28,923 nt of DNA from Clostridiales bacterium (GCA_029098065.1 JAQXNP010000054.1:1-28923); one strand, 5' to 3'. Counted from the first letter of the stretch, positions 1 to 7,341 are shown. The notes: generated by a model not told the origin, from the sequence alone. Numbers and translations: made by a program.

Positions 1-1
1 C

Positions 2-451
2 AATGAGGACGAGCTGGTGGAGATCGCCACCGAGGTAGCCCACTGCGGCCGGGTGTTCGGCATCGAGCCCAAGGTGGCTTTCCTGTCCTACTCCACCCAC
101 GGCTCCGGCTCCGGCGAGGATGTGGACAAGATGCGCAACGCCTGTGAGAAGCTGATCGCCACCCACCCCGACTTCGATGTGGACGGCGAGCTCCAGTTCG
201 ACGCCGCCGTCTCCCCCCGTGTCGCCGCCACCAAGTGCCCTGATTCCAAGGTGGCCGGCTACGCCAACACCTTTATCTTCCCCGACATCAACGCCGGCAA
301 CATCGGCTACAAGATCTGCCAGCGCATGGGCTCCTTTGACGCCTACGGCCCCATCCTGCTGGGCCTGAACGCGCCGGTGAACGACCTCTCCCGGGGCTGC
401 AACGCCCAGGAGGTCTACTCCATGGCCATCATCACCGCCTGCCTGAGCTAA
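2..451 (+). CDS. pta: Phosphate acetyltransferase, C-terminal part (5' truncated)
   Basis: Pta transfers acetyl between acetyl-CoA and phosphate, the step before acetate kinase and ATP formation; it is cytoplasmic. Only the last 149 codons are present. The frame is already open at base 2, so the gene begins outside the window and the GTG at 17 is not its start. The family signature near the end is clear: LSYSTHGSGSGEDVDK, then QFDAAVSPRVAATK, FIFPDINAGNIGYK and PVNDLSRGC, matching the catalytic C-terminal domain of Pta and related phosphate acyltransferases. Phosphate butyryltransferase is a less likely alternative, because the NDLSRGC ending and the GEL-QFDAAV region are typical of Pta. A strong intrinsic terminator follows 20 bases after the stop, so this is the last gene of its transcript. 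Confidence 0.93.
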   Translation, partial: NEDELVEIATEVAHCGRVFGIEPKVAFLSYSTHGSGSGEDVDKMRNACEKLIATHPDFDVDGELQFDAAVSPRVAATKCPDSKVAGYANTFIFPDINAGNIGYKICQRMGSFDAYGPILLGLNAPVNDLSRGCNAQEVYSMAIITACLS

Positions 452-470
452 GCGAAAACAGAAGAGGACA

Positions 471-505
471 AAAAGGGGGCTGCCTTCGGGCAGCCCCCCT
501 TTTTT
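471..505 (+). terminator. Intrinsic terminator of pta
   Basis: A perfect 10-bp stem (475-484 with 489-498, GGGGGCTGCC arm) closes a TTCG tetraloop. It is preceded by AAAA and followed by a C and six T. This is a textbook Rho-independent terminator 20 bases after the pta stop. Confidence 0.95.
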
Positions 506-612
506 ATCTCTGAGTCCGATCCCTAAATTGCGATGTGTGAACTTTTTTAAGCCCAAGATGTGGTATTCATTAAAATTTCACGGGTAAAAATCGCCGAAAA
601 AGGGGGAAAGTC

Positions 613-641
613 TTGACGGATGCGGCAAAAGCGTGTATGAT
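613..641 (+). promoter_or_regulatory. SigA promoter of the M23 peptidase gene
   Basis: TTGACG at 613-618 and TATGAT at 636-641 are separated by exactly 17 bases. The predicted start of transcription is about 648, giving a 5' leader of about 100 bases before the GTG at 748. The rest of the 452-747 gap holds the pta terminator, an AT-rich stretch (540-600) in which I see nothing definite, and the WalR-like repeat. Confidence 0.75.
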
Positions 642-647
642 TACGCT

Positions 648-664
648 TGTAACCGATTTGTAAT
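648..664 (+). promoter_or_regulatory. WalR (YycF)-type direct repeat
   Basis: The sequence TGTAAC-CGATT-TGTAAT is two hexamers spaced by 5 bases. It fits the known WalR consensus TGT(A/T)A(A/T/C)-N5-TGT(A/T)A(A/T/C). It begins 6 bases after the -10 element, so it covers the predicted transcription start. In Bacillus, sites placed there go with repression, while activating sites lie upstream of -35. The gene downstream is a LysM-M23 wall hydrolase, the classic WalRK target class. The match is seen; the regulation is inferred. Confidence 0.65.
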
Positions 665-747
665 TTTTTGTTTTCCCTCGTAACTTCGCTCAGAGGGTTG
701 AGGGCGATATAGAGATCCGTTCAGAGATCAGAAAGAAGGTTTTTCCG

Positions 748-2217
748 GTGGATGAGATCCTGTTATCCCCGTCCGGCGTCAGCCCGGCTCCGGCCGAGCA
801 ACGAAAACGCCGGCGGCATATCCCCACATTGGAACAGATGTGGACAGCCCGGCCGAACGTCAATTTTCTGGAGCGCCGCTCCGGAACGGATTCCGTTGTT
901 TTCCTTATCGCGGCGCTCTCTATCGGCGCCGCCGCCGTTCTGGGCAGCCTGTATTGTCCCAGTTATGCCGTCAGTGTGGACGGGGTGGAGCTGGGCCGGG
1001 TCAGAAACCGGCAGGAGGTGGCCGAAGCCATCGGCCGGGTGGAGACCCGGGCCTCCAATATCCTGGGTTATGCCTACACGCTGGATCAGGACGTGGAGTA
1101 TACCTTCGGCCTGACCCGGGAGGAAACGCTCATCCCCATTTCCCGGGTGGAGACCTATCTCTTCGACCAGATCGGCGAGGTGATGAAGAGCTCGGTGCTC
1201 ACCGTCAACGGCCAGATCATCGGCGCCGCCGATGATTCCCAGGGACTCCATGAGCTTCTGGATGAGATCAAGGCGCCTTACATCACAGCCAATACCATAT
1301 CGGCGGATTTTGTGGAGCCGGTGGTCATCACCAAAGAGTATACCTCCACCAGCGCGCTGAGGGATATCAGTTCCATGCGGGAGGTTCTCACCTCCAACTC
1401 TATGGAGCAGGTGGGTTACACGGTGCAGACCGGGGACACCTTCTCTGAAATTGCCAACAGCCACGGCATGAGCGTGGCCCAGCTGCAGGAGCTCAATCCG
1501 GGCATCGATATCAACAGGCTTGTCGTGGGTCAGACCCTGACCATCAGCCAGGCGGTCCCCTTCCTGTCGGTGCGGACGGTGGATCACGAGATCTATGAAG
1601 GCCCCGTCGCCTATCAGGTGGAAGAGGTGGAGGACAGCACCATGTATCAGGGCGACACCAAGGTCCTGGTAGCCGGTGTGGACGGAACCGCCTCTTATGA
1701 CGCGGATGTGACTTATATCAACGGCGTGGAGAAAAGCCGGAACATCAACTCCACCACAGTGCTCACCGAGCCGGTGACCAAGGTGGTGGCGGTGGGCACC
1801 AAGGAGCGGCCCAGAACCATGGCGACCGGAAAGTTCCAGTGGCCTCTCTACGGCCGGATCAGTTCCGGTTACGGATACCGTTCCATCTTCGGCTCGTACA
1901 GCTTCCATTCCGGGCTGGATATCACCGGTTCCTACGGGGCCACCATTTCCGCCGCCGACGGCGGAAAGGTGATCTTTGCCGGCACCGGGACCGGGAGCAA
2001 CTGGAGTTATGGAAAATATGTGGTCATTGACCATGAAAACGGTTTTCAGACCATCTATGCCCACTGCTCCAGCCTGATTGTGAAGGCGGGGGACCGGGTC
2101 TACAAGGGTCAGGCCATCGCCCGGGTGGGTTCCACCGGCCGGTCCACCGGAAATCACTGCCACTTCCAGGTGAAGCTCAACGGCACCACGGTAAACCCCT
2201 ACAATTATCTGCCCTGA
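748..2217 (+). CDS. Membrane-anchored LysM-G5-M23 peptidoglycan endopeptidase
   Basis: This 489-residue protein probably cuts peptide cross-links of peptidoglycan outside the membrane. A basic cytoplasmic N-terminus (residues 1-46) is followed by one membrane segment (about 48-68), so it is a type II anchored protein. A LysM domain lies at about 223-267 (YTVQTGDTFSEIANSHGMS). A G5-like domain lies at about 272-350. The M23 LytM-type domain covers about 365-489, with zinc ligands H387 and D391 in HSGLD and the HxH pair H470/H472 in NHCHF. The active site is complete, so it should be an active enzyme, not a degenerate LytM factor. The GTG start at 748 is 8 bases after AAGAAGG. The gene has its own promoter, a WalR-like box and a terminator, so it is monocistronic. 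Many clostridial relatives are annotated simply as M23 family peptidases. Confidence 0.93.
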   Translation: MDEILLSPSGVSPAPAEQRKRRRHIPTLEQMWTARPNVNFLERRSGTDSVVFLIAALSIGAAAVLGSLYCPSYAVSVDGVELGRVRNRQEVAEAIGRVETRASNILGYAYTLDQDVEYTFGLTREETLIPISRVETYLFDQIGEVMKSSVLTVNGQIIGAADDSQGLHELLDEIKAPYITANTISADFVEPVVITKEYTSTSALRDISSMREVLTSNSMEQVGYTVQTGDTFSEIANSHGMSVAQLQELNPGIDINRLVVGQTLTISQAVPFLSVRTVDHEIYEGPVAYQVEEVEDSTMYQGDTKVLVAGVDGTASYDADVTYINGVEKSRNINSTTVLTEPVTKVVAVGTKERPRTMATGKFQWPLYGRISSGYGYRSIFGSYSFHSGLDITGSYGATISAADGGKVIFAGTGTGSNWSYGKYVVIDHENGFQTIYAHCSSLIVKAGDRVYKGQAIARVGSTGRSTGNHCHFQVKLNGTTVNPYNYLP

Positions 2218-2227
2218 AACGGGAGAG

Positions 2228-2263
2228 ACAGCTCCGGCTTTCTGAAGCCGGGGCTGTTTTTTT
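2228..2263 (+). terminator. Intrinsic terminator of the M23 gene
   Basis: A 13-bp stem with one T:G pair (2228-2240 with 2245-2257) and a TCTG loop is followed by seven T. It lies between two converging genes. The T-run is on the plus side only, and its last bases touch the stop codon of the minus-strand gpr gene. Confidence 0.93.
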
Positions 2264-3143
2264 ATTCCAGAAGAAGTTCCAGATCTGCCAGAGTGAGTCC
2301 GCTCTGCAGGGACAGGCTGATGCCGTAGCCCAGGACCTTGGCCATATCCTCCACCCGCTGGTCAATGTCCTTCGGAGTCACGATCAGGGAGGCGCCCGGC
2401 CGGTCCCGGAGAGCTTCGGGGACCTCGCCGCCCCCGGGCTCCAGCAGATCGGCGGCCAGTGTGGCTCCGTCCACCACCGTTGGCACCCCGACGGCGATGA
2501 CCGGGATCCCCAGCGTCTCCCGGCTCAGGGAAAAGCGGTGGTTGCCCACTCCGGAACCGGGAGAAATGCCTGTGTCGGCGATCTGGACTGTGGCGCACAG
2601 CCGTTCCAGCCTCCGGGCGGCCAGGGCATCCACGGCAATGACTGCCTGAGGCCGGATCCGGTCGGCGACGGCCCTGACCAGCTCGCCGCTCTCCACCCCG
2701 GTGGTGCCCAGTACCCCGGCGGCCAGGGCGGCCACCGGACGGAAGGAGCCGAACTGCCGGGGCGCCATATCCACCAGGTGGCGGGTCACCAGGATCCGGT
2801 CCGCCGTCCGCGGCCCCACCGCGTCAGGGGTGATGGCCCGGTTGCCCAGCCCCGCCACCAGGACGCTCTCCCCATCGGACAGCTTCAGCAGCGGGGGGAG
2901 GAGAGCGGCCACCGCCCGGACCGCCCGGCGGAAGGCGTCTTCTTCCCGCCGGGTGAGACCGGTGAGATCCAGCGTGTAATAGGTGCCCGCCGGCTTGCCC
3001 AGGGCCTGAGCCCCCCGGCTGTCCTGAATACGCACGGTGGTAAGGGGAAACCCCTCCAGGGTTCCCTCCTCACAGACCACGCCGGGGGCGTCCCCCCGCA
3101 GCTCCCTGGCTTCCAGAGCCAGGTCGGTTCGCCGGTTCAGCAT
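2262..3143 (-). CDS. gpr: Germination protease GPR (spore protease)
   Basis: GPR degrades the small acid-soluble DNA-protecting proteins (SASPs) of spores during germination and is made in the developing forespore as a zymogen. The 293-residue product starts MLNRRTDLALEA. The RTDLA motif resembles the SASP cleavage site and is where family members self-process, so the propeptide here is very short. Acidic active-site candidates are D107 in GNRAITPDAVGP and D190 in ADTGISPGSGVGN, both in strongly conserved family blocks. B. subtilis GPR is longer (about 370 residues), while clostridial forms are shorter. The ATG is 8 bases after GGAGGT. The gene converges on the M23 gene and diverges from rpsT. 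It shows that the organism is a spore-former. Confidence 0.94.
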   Translation of the reverse strand: MLNRRTDLALEARELRGDAPGVVCEEGTLEGFPLTTVRIQDSRGAQALGKPAGTYYTLDLTGLTRREEDAFRRAVRAVAALLPPLLKLSDGESVLVAGLGNRAITPDAVGPRTADRILVTRHLVDMAPRQFGSFRPVAALAAGVLGTTGVESGELVRAVADRIRPQAVIAVDALAARRLERLCATVQIADTGISPGSGVGNHRFSLSRETLGIPVIAVGVPTVVDGATLAADLLEPGGGEVPEALRDRPGASLIVTPKDIDQRVEDMAKVLGYGISLSLQSGLTLADLELLLE

Positions 3144-3253
3144 ATTCTGTGACCTCCCGCCCCAAGATGTGGTGGTCCTAAAGGACCGCTGGTACTATTT
3201 TTTGCGGAAAAACCGCCTCTATGCGAAAAAGGCGGAAAAATTCAAAATAAATC

Positions 3254-3282
3254 TTGCTTTTTGAAATGAGGTCTGCTATAAT
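3254..3282 (+). promoter_or_regulatory. Promoter of rpsT with extended -10
   Basis: TTGCTT (3254-3259), a 17-base spacer and a perfect TATAAT (3277-3282) preceded by TGC give an extended -10 SigA promoter. This is as strong as expected for a ribosomal protein gene. The leader to the TTG start is about 52 bases. Confidence 0.85.
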
Positions 3283-3340
3283 AGATACTCGCAACGGGTG
3301 TATTATGTCCCGAAATCGTCATTCGGAGGAGGTGTTTGGT

Positions 3341-3604
3341 TTGCCGAACATCAAGTCTGCCAAGAAGCGTGTTCTGGTGAACAAGGCCAAGGCGATGCAG
3401 AATAAGGCCGCTCGGTCCGCCCTGAAGACCGACATCAAGAAGTTCGAGGCCGCGGTGGCGGAAGGCAACCGCAGCGAGGCCGAGGGCGCTTACAAAGTGG
3501 CTGTCAAGGCCGTCGACAAGGCCGTGGTCCACGGGATTCTGCACAAGAACAACGCCGCACACAAGAAGAGCGGCATGACCCTGAAGCTCAACAAGCTGGC
3601 CTGA
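3341..3604 (+). CDS. rpsT: 30S ribosomal protein S20
   Basis: S20 is a primary binding protein of 16S rRNA in the small subunit. The 87-residue product begins PNIKSAKKRVLVNKAK after the initiator, the invariant start of bacterial S20, and is Lys/Ala-rich and helical. I chose the TTG at 3341 because the family N-terminus requires it and because GGAGGAGGT (3325-3333) lies 7 bases upstream. A GTG at 3332 would sit inside that site, and more distant starts add unrelated residues. E. coli rpsT also starts with UUG, where the weak start takes part in autoregulation. Whether that holds here is unknown. The gene has its own strong promoter and terminator. Confidence 0.96.
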   Translation: MPNIKSAKKRVLVNKAKAMQNKAARSALKTDIKKFEAAVAEGNRSEAEGAYKVAVKAVDKAVVHGILHKNNAAHKKSGMTLKLNKLA

Positions 3605-3634
3605 GGCCGGGCTGTTTTCTCAGAGTCCACAACG

Positions 3635-3663
3635 AACCGCCTGCTCTGAGCAGGCGGTTTTTT
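3635..3663 (+). terminator. Intrinsic terminator of rpsT
   Basis: An 11-bp perfect stem (3635-3645 with 3649-3659) and a CTG loop are followed by a T-run ending at 3663. It separates rpsT from the YihY gene. Confidence 0.95.
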
Positions 3664-3700
3664 GTATTCCGGGCGAACTTTGTAGAAGGGGGGAAAGTCT

Positions 3701-4591
3701 GTGCGCAGGTCCAGAGAGGACGGCGTGATCGCCTTTATCTGGCGGGTGGCGGATCTGTATTTCGCCAAGCGGGTATCCCGCTCGGCGGCTGCTCTGACCT
3801 ATTTTCTCATTCTGTCCTTTTTCCCCGCCCTGATCTGCATCAACGCGGTCATCGGCACGCTCCATGTGAGCATAGACACCCTGCTGGAGGAATTGGCCGG
3901 CATCATCCCTGCCCAGGCTGTGGGCGTACTGCAGGAGTATGTGGGCTATATTTCGGGCAACCAGTCCCGGGCCCTGCTGTGGGCGGGGGCGGTCATGCTG
4001 CTGGTAATGGCCTCGGCGGCCATGCGGATCCTGATGACGGCCATGGACGACATCTATGAGCGCAGGGCCTACACCGGCATCTGGCAGATAGTGGCCAGTG
4101 TGGCCTTTTCCGTGCTCTTTCTGCTGACCATCTATCTGTCCCTGGTGGTGGTGCTTACCGGGAACTGGTTTTTCCACCTGCTGGACGGGCTGATCCATCG
4201 GATCCCCCGGCTCCAGAACGTGGTCCTGCCCTGGGAGTGGCAGTGGATGCGGTTTCTCATCCTCTTCTGCCTGGTGCTGGTCTTCGTTATGGTGCTCTAC
4301 CGGGCCACCTCTCCCCGGGGGAGGTCCGCCGCCCCGGTGCTGGTGGGGGCTCTGGCGGCCTCGGCAACGCTGGTGGGGGCCTCGGCCATTTTTTCCGTGC
4401 TGATTGGGATGTCTTCCCGCTACTCTCTGATCTACGGGTCCCTGGCGTCGGTCATTATCCTGCTGGTGTGGCTCTATCTGTGCGGAAACATCGTGATTTT
4501 GGGCAATGTCATCAACCGGGTATGGTACAGCCGCCGGCGTGCCAAACTCATCCGGGCGGAAGAGGAGGACAGACGGCGGTGGAGAAGCTGA
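3701..4591 (+). CDS. YihY/BrkB-family inner membrane protein
   Basis: This 296-residue integral membrane protein belongs to the YihY/virulence factor BrkB family (formerly UPF0761). The family role is not established; older ribonuclease BN annotations are wrong. The N-terminus has the family pattern RSAAALTYFLILSFFPALI. About six hydrophobic segments follow, including VMLLVMASAAMRILM, VAFSVLFLLTIYLSLVVVL, FLILFCLVLVFVMVLY and a last one ending YGSLASVIILLVWLYLCGNIVILG. A short Arg/Glu-rich tail ends the protein. The GTG start follows AGGGGGGAAA by about 7 bases. Its last 13 bases overlap the GNAT gene, so the two are probably co-translated. Confidence 0.9.
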   Translation: MRRSREDGVIAFIWRVADLYFAKRVSRSAAALTYFLILSFFPALICINAVIGTLHVSIDTLLEELAGIIPAQAVGVLQEYVGYISGNQSRALLWAGAVMLLVMASAAMRILMTAMDDIYERRAYTGIWQIVASVAFSVLFLLTIYLSLVVVLTGNWFFHLLDGLIHRIPRLQNVVLPWEWQWMRFLILFCLVLVFVMVLYRATSPRGRSAAPVLVGALAASATLVGASAIFSVLIGMSSRYSLIYGSLASVIILLVWLYLCGNIVILGNVINRVWYSRRRAKLIRAEEEDRRRWRS

Positions 4592-5070
4592 TTCTGCGGC
4601 CCATCCGGCAGGAGGAGATCCCCGAGGCGGCGGCGCTGATCCGGCGGGTCATGCTGGAGGTGAACAGCCGGGACTACCGGTATGAATATCTGATGGAGTA
4701 CGTCAGGCGCTATGGCCCCGAAGAACTGGCCGCACTGGTAAACGCGCCGGGGTGCCGCTTTTACGTGGCCTGCCTGGGGCCTGAGCTGGCCGGCTGCGGG
4801 GGGCTGGCCCCTTCGAAAAACCGGCCGGGGGCGCTGGAGGTCCGTTCTGTCTATGTCCGGCCCGATCTGGAGGGGAAGGGGATCGGCCGGGCTATCATAA
4901 AGACGTTGGAGGCGGATCCCCTCTGCCGGACGGCGGACCGGCTGGTGGTCTCCGCCTCCCTCACCGCCCGCGGATTTTACAAACGGCTGGGTTATGACGA
5001 TGAAAATGGGATCTGCTGCCTGGAATACGACGATCACTACTGGATGGAACGGGTCCCCGGACGGGGGTAA
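4579..5070 (+). CDS. GNAT-family N-acetyltransferase
   Basis: The 163-residue protein covers one GNAT fold. Motif A is visible as VRSVYVRPDLEGKGIGRAI, including the acetyl-CoA pyrophosphate loop G-K-G-I-G, followed by a motif B-like end (ASLTARGFYKRLGY). The acceptor substrate cannot be told from sequence. I placed the start at the GTG at 4579, preceded by GAGGAGG, because the product then begins MEKLILRPIRQEEIPEA, the usual first strand and helix of GNAT proteins. Starts further upstream only translate the YihY gene in another frame. The 13-base overlap with the YihY gene suggests translational coupling, but I know of no functional link. Confidence 0.88.
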   Translation: MEKLILRPIRQEEIPEAAALIRRVMLEVNSRDYRYEYLMEYVRRYGPEELAALVNAPGCRFYVACLGPELAGCGGLAPSKNRPGALEVRSVYVRPDLEGKGIGRAIIKTLEADPLCRTADRLVVSASLTARGFYKRLGYDDENGICCLEYDDHYWMERVPGRG

Positions 5071-5103
5071 AGCATGTCCCGCGGCGGGTCCTGCCCGCAG
5101 AAC

Positions 5104-5136
5104 AGCGCCCCCGGCCCGGTGCGGGCCGGGGGCGCT
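5104..5136 (+). terminator. GC-only hairpin, possible weak terminator
   Basis: A perfect 15-bp stem (5104-5118 with 5122-5136) has a 3-base loop and is almost entirely G and C. No T-run follows (TCCTGG), so intrinsic termination would be inefficient. It may act as a partial terminator or an mRNA 3'-end stabiliser between the GNAT and HAD genes. Confidence 0.5.
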
Positions 5137-5169
5137 TCCTGGTACAGGAGAGAGAAAGGGAGGATGGAT

Positions 5170-5937
5170 ATGATCCGTCTGGTCGCCAGCGACATTGATG
5201 GGACGCTTCTGCAAAACGGAGAACGGGCGCTCTCTCCGGAGCTCTTCCGGCAGATCCGGCGGCTGCGGGAAAAGGGGATCCTCTTTTGTCCCGCCAGCGG
5301 GCGGCAGTACCACAGCCTTCAGGGCCTCTTCGCCCCAGTGGCGGAGGAGCTGGCCTATGTGTGTGAAAACGGCGGGGTGGTCTACGGCCCGGGCAGCCCC
5401 GGAGAGGTGTTGGACAAGACGGTGATGGAGCGGTCCGCGGCGGAGGCCCTCAGCCGGGACATTCTGGCCCTGCCCGGGTGCGAGCTGCTGATTTCCGGGG
5501 AAAATATGAGCTATGTCATCCCCAAACAGACGGATATGGCGGCCCTGATGGGAGAGGGCACCGGCAACCGGGTCTCCGTTCTCTCCGCCCCGGAGGATAC
5601 GCCGGAGGATATTGTCAAGGTATCGGCCTATTGTCCGGCCGGGACGGGGGCCATCCCGGCCTGGCTGGCCCGGAAATGGGGGCGGTTCCATCCGGCGGTG
5701 GCCGGAGCGGCCTGGCTGGACTTTATGGAGGCGGACAAGGGAACCGGTCTGGCGGGCCTGTGCCGGGCGCTGGGCATCGCCCTGGGTGAGGTGATGGCCT
5801 TTGGAGACAACTGCAACGATCTGCCCATGCTCCGTTCGGTGGGACAGCCCTGGATAATGGAGTCCGCGGCGGCGGATCTGCGCCGCCGCTTTCCCCGCCG
5901 CTGCGGCCGGGTGGAGGAGATCCTGAAGCTGCTGTAA
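5170..5937 (+). CDS. Cof-type HAD hydrolase (subfamily IIB)
   Basis: This 255-residue cytoplasmic phosphatase probably acts on sugar phosphates, nucleotides or cofactor phosphates. HAD motif I is D8-I-D10-G-T-L, with D8 the nucleophile and D10 the general acid/base. Motif II is in CPASGRQY. Motif III is the Lys of ADKGTG, and motif IV is FGDNCNDLPML, typical of Cof/IIB members. The middle part is the cap. The ATG at 5170 is 6 bases after GGGAGG. The ATG at 5164 directly abuts that site and is less likely. The frame is open back to 5074, but that extension crosses the 5104-5136 hairpin and has no family similarity. Confidence 0.93.
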   Translation: MIRLVASDIDGTLLQNGERALSPELFRQIRRLREKGILFCPASGRQYHSLQGLFAPVAEELAYVCENGGVVYGPGSPGEVLDKTVMERSAAEALSRDILALPGCELLISGENMSYVIPKQTDMAALMGEGTGNRVSVLSAPEDTPEDIVKVSAYCPAGTGAIPAWLARKWGRFHPAVAGAAWLDFMEADKGTGLAGLCRALGIALGEVMAFGDNCNDLPMLRSVGQPWIMESAAADLRRRFPRRCGRVEEILKLL

Positions 5938-5943
5938 CTAGAC

Positions 5944-5988
5944 AGACAGGCGCTCCGTCCGGCCGTCTGCCGGACGGGGCGCCTGTCT
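5944..5988. terminator. Bidirectional hairpin between converging genes
   Basis: A 19-bp stem with one T:G pair (5944-5962 with 5970-5988) and a 7-base loop lies 6 bases after the HAD stop. It is also 23 bases beyond the stop of the minus-strand transporter gene. The T content on either side is modest (CTGCTTTGCTCT on the plus side), but the position and strength fit a shared terminator. Confidence 0.75.
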
Positions 5989-6011
5989 CTGCTTTGCTCT
6001 ATGGGTTGGAG

Positions 6012-6560
6012 TCACATGCCCAGGGCGGGGAGAAGAAATCCGTAGAAAACGGCCCCCAGTCCGCCGCAGGTGATAAGCGTGATGATGGGATTGACTTTGA
6101 ACTTCCATACCATCAGCAGGGCAATGCCGAAGAAGATGAGGCTGGTCCAGCTGGTAAAGGAGATTTTTGCTACCGACAGACAGGAGGCGGCGATGAGACC
6201 TATGACCGCCGGGCGGATGCCGCTGAGGGCGTTTTTCAGGTGCCGGTTCTCCTTGAATTTGGAGAAAAAGATGGACACAATCAGCGCCAGCAGGAAAGGA
6301 ATGAGCAGCGTACACAGGGTGCACAGGATGCCGCCTCCCACCCCGAAGAGGGTGTAGCCCACGAAGGTGGAGGAGTTCACCGCGATGGGGCCGGGAGTCA
6401 TCTCGGCGATGGCCACAATGTTGACGAAGTCGGCGGGGTCGATCCAGCCGTGACCGATGACCACCTCCCGCTCAATGAAGGAGAGAACGGCGTAGCCTCC
6501 GCCGAAGGAGAAGGCACCGATCTTCAGGAAAGAGATACAGACCTGGAGGAGCAGGTTCAT
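6012..6560 (-). CDS. Chromate transporter family protein, second half-size subunit
   Basis: This 182-residue membrane protein has a single CHR domain. Marks are FGGGYAVLSFIEREVV near the N-terminus and MTPGPIAVNSSTFVGYTLFG, the family's conserved PGP motif region, with about five to six hydrophobic segments. Full-length ChrA has two such domains fused (about 400 residues). Here they are two genes, and the start of this one overlaps the stop of the preceding one by 4 bases (ATGA). Such short-chain pairs probably form hetero-oligomers of opposite topology. Chromate efflux is known for some members, but for gut Clostridia the natural substrate is unknown. Confidence 0.9.
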   Translation of the reverse strand: MNLLLQVCISFLKIGAFSFGGGYAVLSFIEREVVIGHGWIDPADFVNIVAIAEMTPGPIAVNSSTFVGYTLFGVGGGILCTLCTLLIPFLLALIVSIFFSKFKENRHLKNALSGIRPAVIGLIAASCLSVAKISFTSWTSLIFFGIALLMVWKFKVNPIITLITCGGLGAVFYGFLLPALGM

Positions 6561-7138
6561 TTCTCATCGCCCCCCTTCTGAGCCTTCCGGGCGTCCACGG
6601 CCCGGACCACGTGGGTGCGCAGGAACAGGCCGTAGACGGCGGCGCACACCACCACCGCGATGGGGTGGAGTCCCAGTACCGCGATGGCCAGGAAGCCCAG
6701 CAGGGCCACCAGCCAGTTGAAGTATTCGGCCACTTTGGCGGACTTGGCCAGCTTGATGACGGCGTAAAGGATCAGAGCCACCACCGCCGGGCGGATGCCC
6801 TCGAAAATGCAGTTGACAATGGGGTATTCCATGATATTCTGGAATACCATGGCGATCAGCAGGATGATGATGACCGAGGGAGCGGCCGCTCCCGCCACCG
6901 CCGCCAGGGCGCCGGGGATCTGGGCGACCCGGTATCCCACAAAGGTGGCTGAGTTGGTGGCCAGCGGGCCGGGGAGTGAGTTGGTAAGGGAGATGGCGTC
7001 CAGGAATTCCTCGTCGGTCATCCAACCCTTGGTTTCCACGACTTCTTTCTGAATAATGGGCAGCATGGCATAGCCGCCGCCGATGGTGAACAGCCCGATC
7101 TTGAAAAAGACCCAGAAAATCTCTAAGAGCCGTTTCAT
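6557..7138 (-). CDS. Chromate transporter family protein, first half-size subunit
   Basis: This 193-residue membrane protein has one CHR domain: IGGGYAMLPIIQKEVVE, then SLPGPLATNSATFVGYRVAQ and a hydrophobic C-terminal half. It is paralogous to, but clearly distinct from, its partner gene, as expected for a split ChrA pair. The ATG follows AAAGGAGG by 7 bases. A promoter candidate lies at 7203-7175 on the same strand. The operon diverges from an Lrp/AsnC regulator, which may control it. The transported ion is not certain. Confidence 0.9.
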   Translation of the reverse strand: MKRLLEIFWVFFKIGLFTIGGGYAMLPIIQKEVVETKGWMTDEEFLDAISLTNSLPGPLATNSATFVGYRVAQIPGALAAVAGAAAPSVIIILLIAMVFQNIMEYPIVNCIFEGIRPAVVALILYAVIKLAKSAKVAEYFNWLVALLGFLAIAVLGLHPIAVVVCAAVYGLFLRTHVVRAVDARKAQKGGDEK

Positions 7139-7174
7139 GTCTCTGCCTCCTTTGGAAAGACTTTGTGCATCCTA

Positions 7175-7203
7175 ATCTTACTCCATTGACTTACAAAATG
7201 CAA
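7175..7203 (-). promoter_or_regulatory. Promoter candidate of the chromate-transporter operon
   Basis: Read on the minus strand, TTGCAT (7203-7198), a 17-base spacer and TAAGAT (7180-7175) form a SigA-like promoter about 37 bases before the ATG. It overlaps a plus-strand promoter candidate (7186-7214), so the two directions may interfere. Confidence 0.55.
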
Positions 7204-7214
7204 TATGTTATAGA
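7186..7214 (+). promoter_or_regulatory. Upstream promoter candidate (P1) of the Lrp-type gene
   Basis: TTGACT (7186-7191), a 17-base spacer and TATAGA (7209-7214). It is about 200 bases upstream of the regulator gene and overlaps the minus-strand promoter of the divergent operon. Confidence 0.5.
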
Positions 7215-7223
7215 ATATATTGA

Positions 7224-7239
7224 AAGCAAATCGTTGCTT
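7224..7239. promoter_or_regulatory. Palindrome, possible Lrp/AsnC operator
   Basis: AAGCAA-ATCG-TTGCTT is a perfect 6+6 inverted repeat with a 4-base centre. It lies just upstream of the -35 of the divergent transporter operon and just after the P1 -10. Its AG...CT ends around an A/T-rich core resemble Lrp sites. Binding by the adjacent regulator is inferred. Confidence 0.4.
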
Positions 7240-7341
7240 TTACTGTATATTTGCATGATAATAACTTTCGATTTGGTGAAAGGAATCAATCATCTTCCGC
7301 TCTCGCAGGAGATCGGGGGAACGGTGCGGGGAAAAACGCTG

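Noticed and set aside
3193..3224. Possible SigG promoter of gpr (minus strand GCATA ... AATAGTA)
   Set aside because: The spacer is 20 bases instead of about 17-18 and the -10 match is poor. A sporulation promoter is expected for gpr, but I cannot place it with confidence.
5074..5169. N-terminal extension of the HAD phosphatase
   Set aside because: The extension would be translated through a 15-bp GC hairpin and lacks similarity. The ATG at 5170 has a well-placed GGGAGG and starts directly at the HAD core.
6012..7138. Two chromate-transporter genes as one ChrA broken by a frameshift
   Set aside because: The second gene has its own ATG in a 4-base ATGA overlap, and both halves have complete CHR domains, matching the known short-chain paired form.
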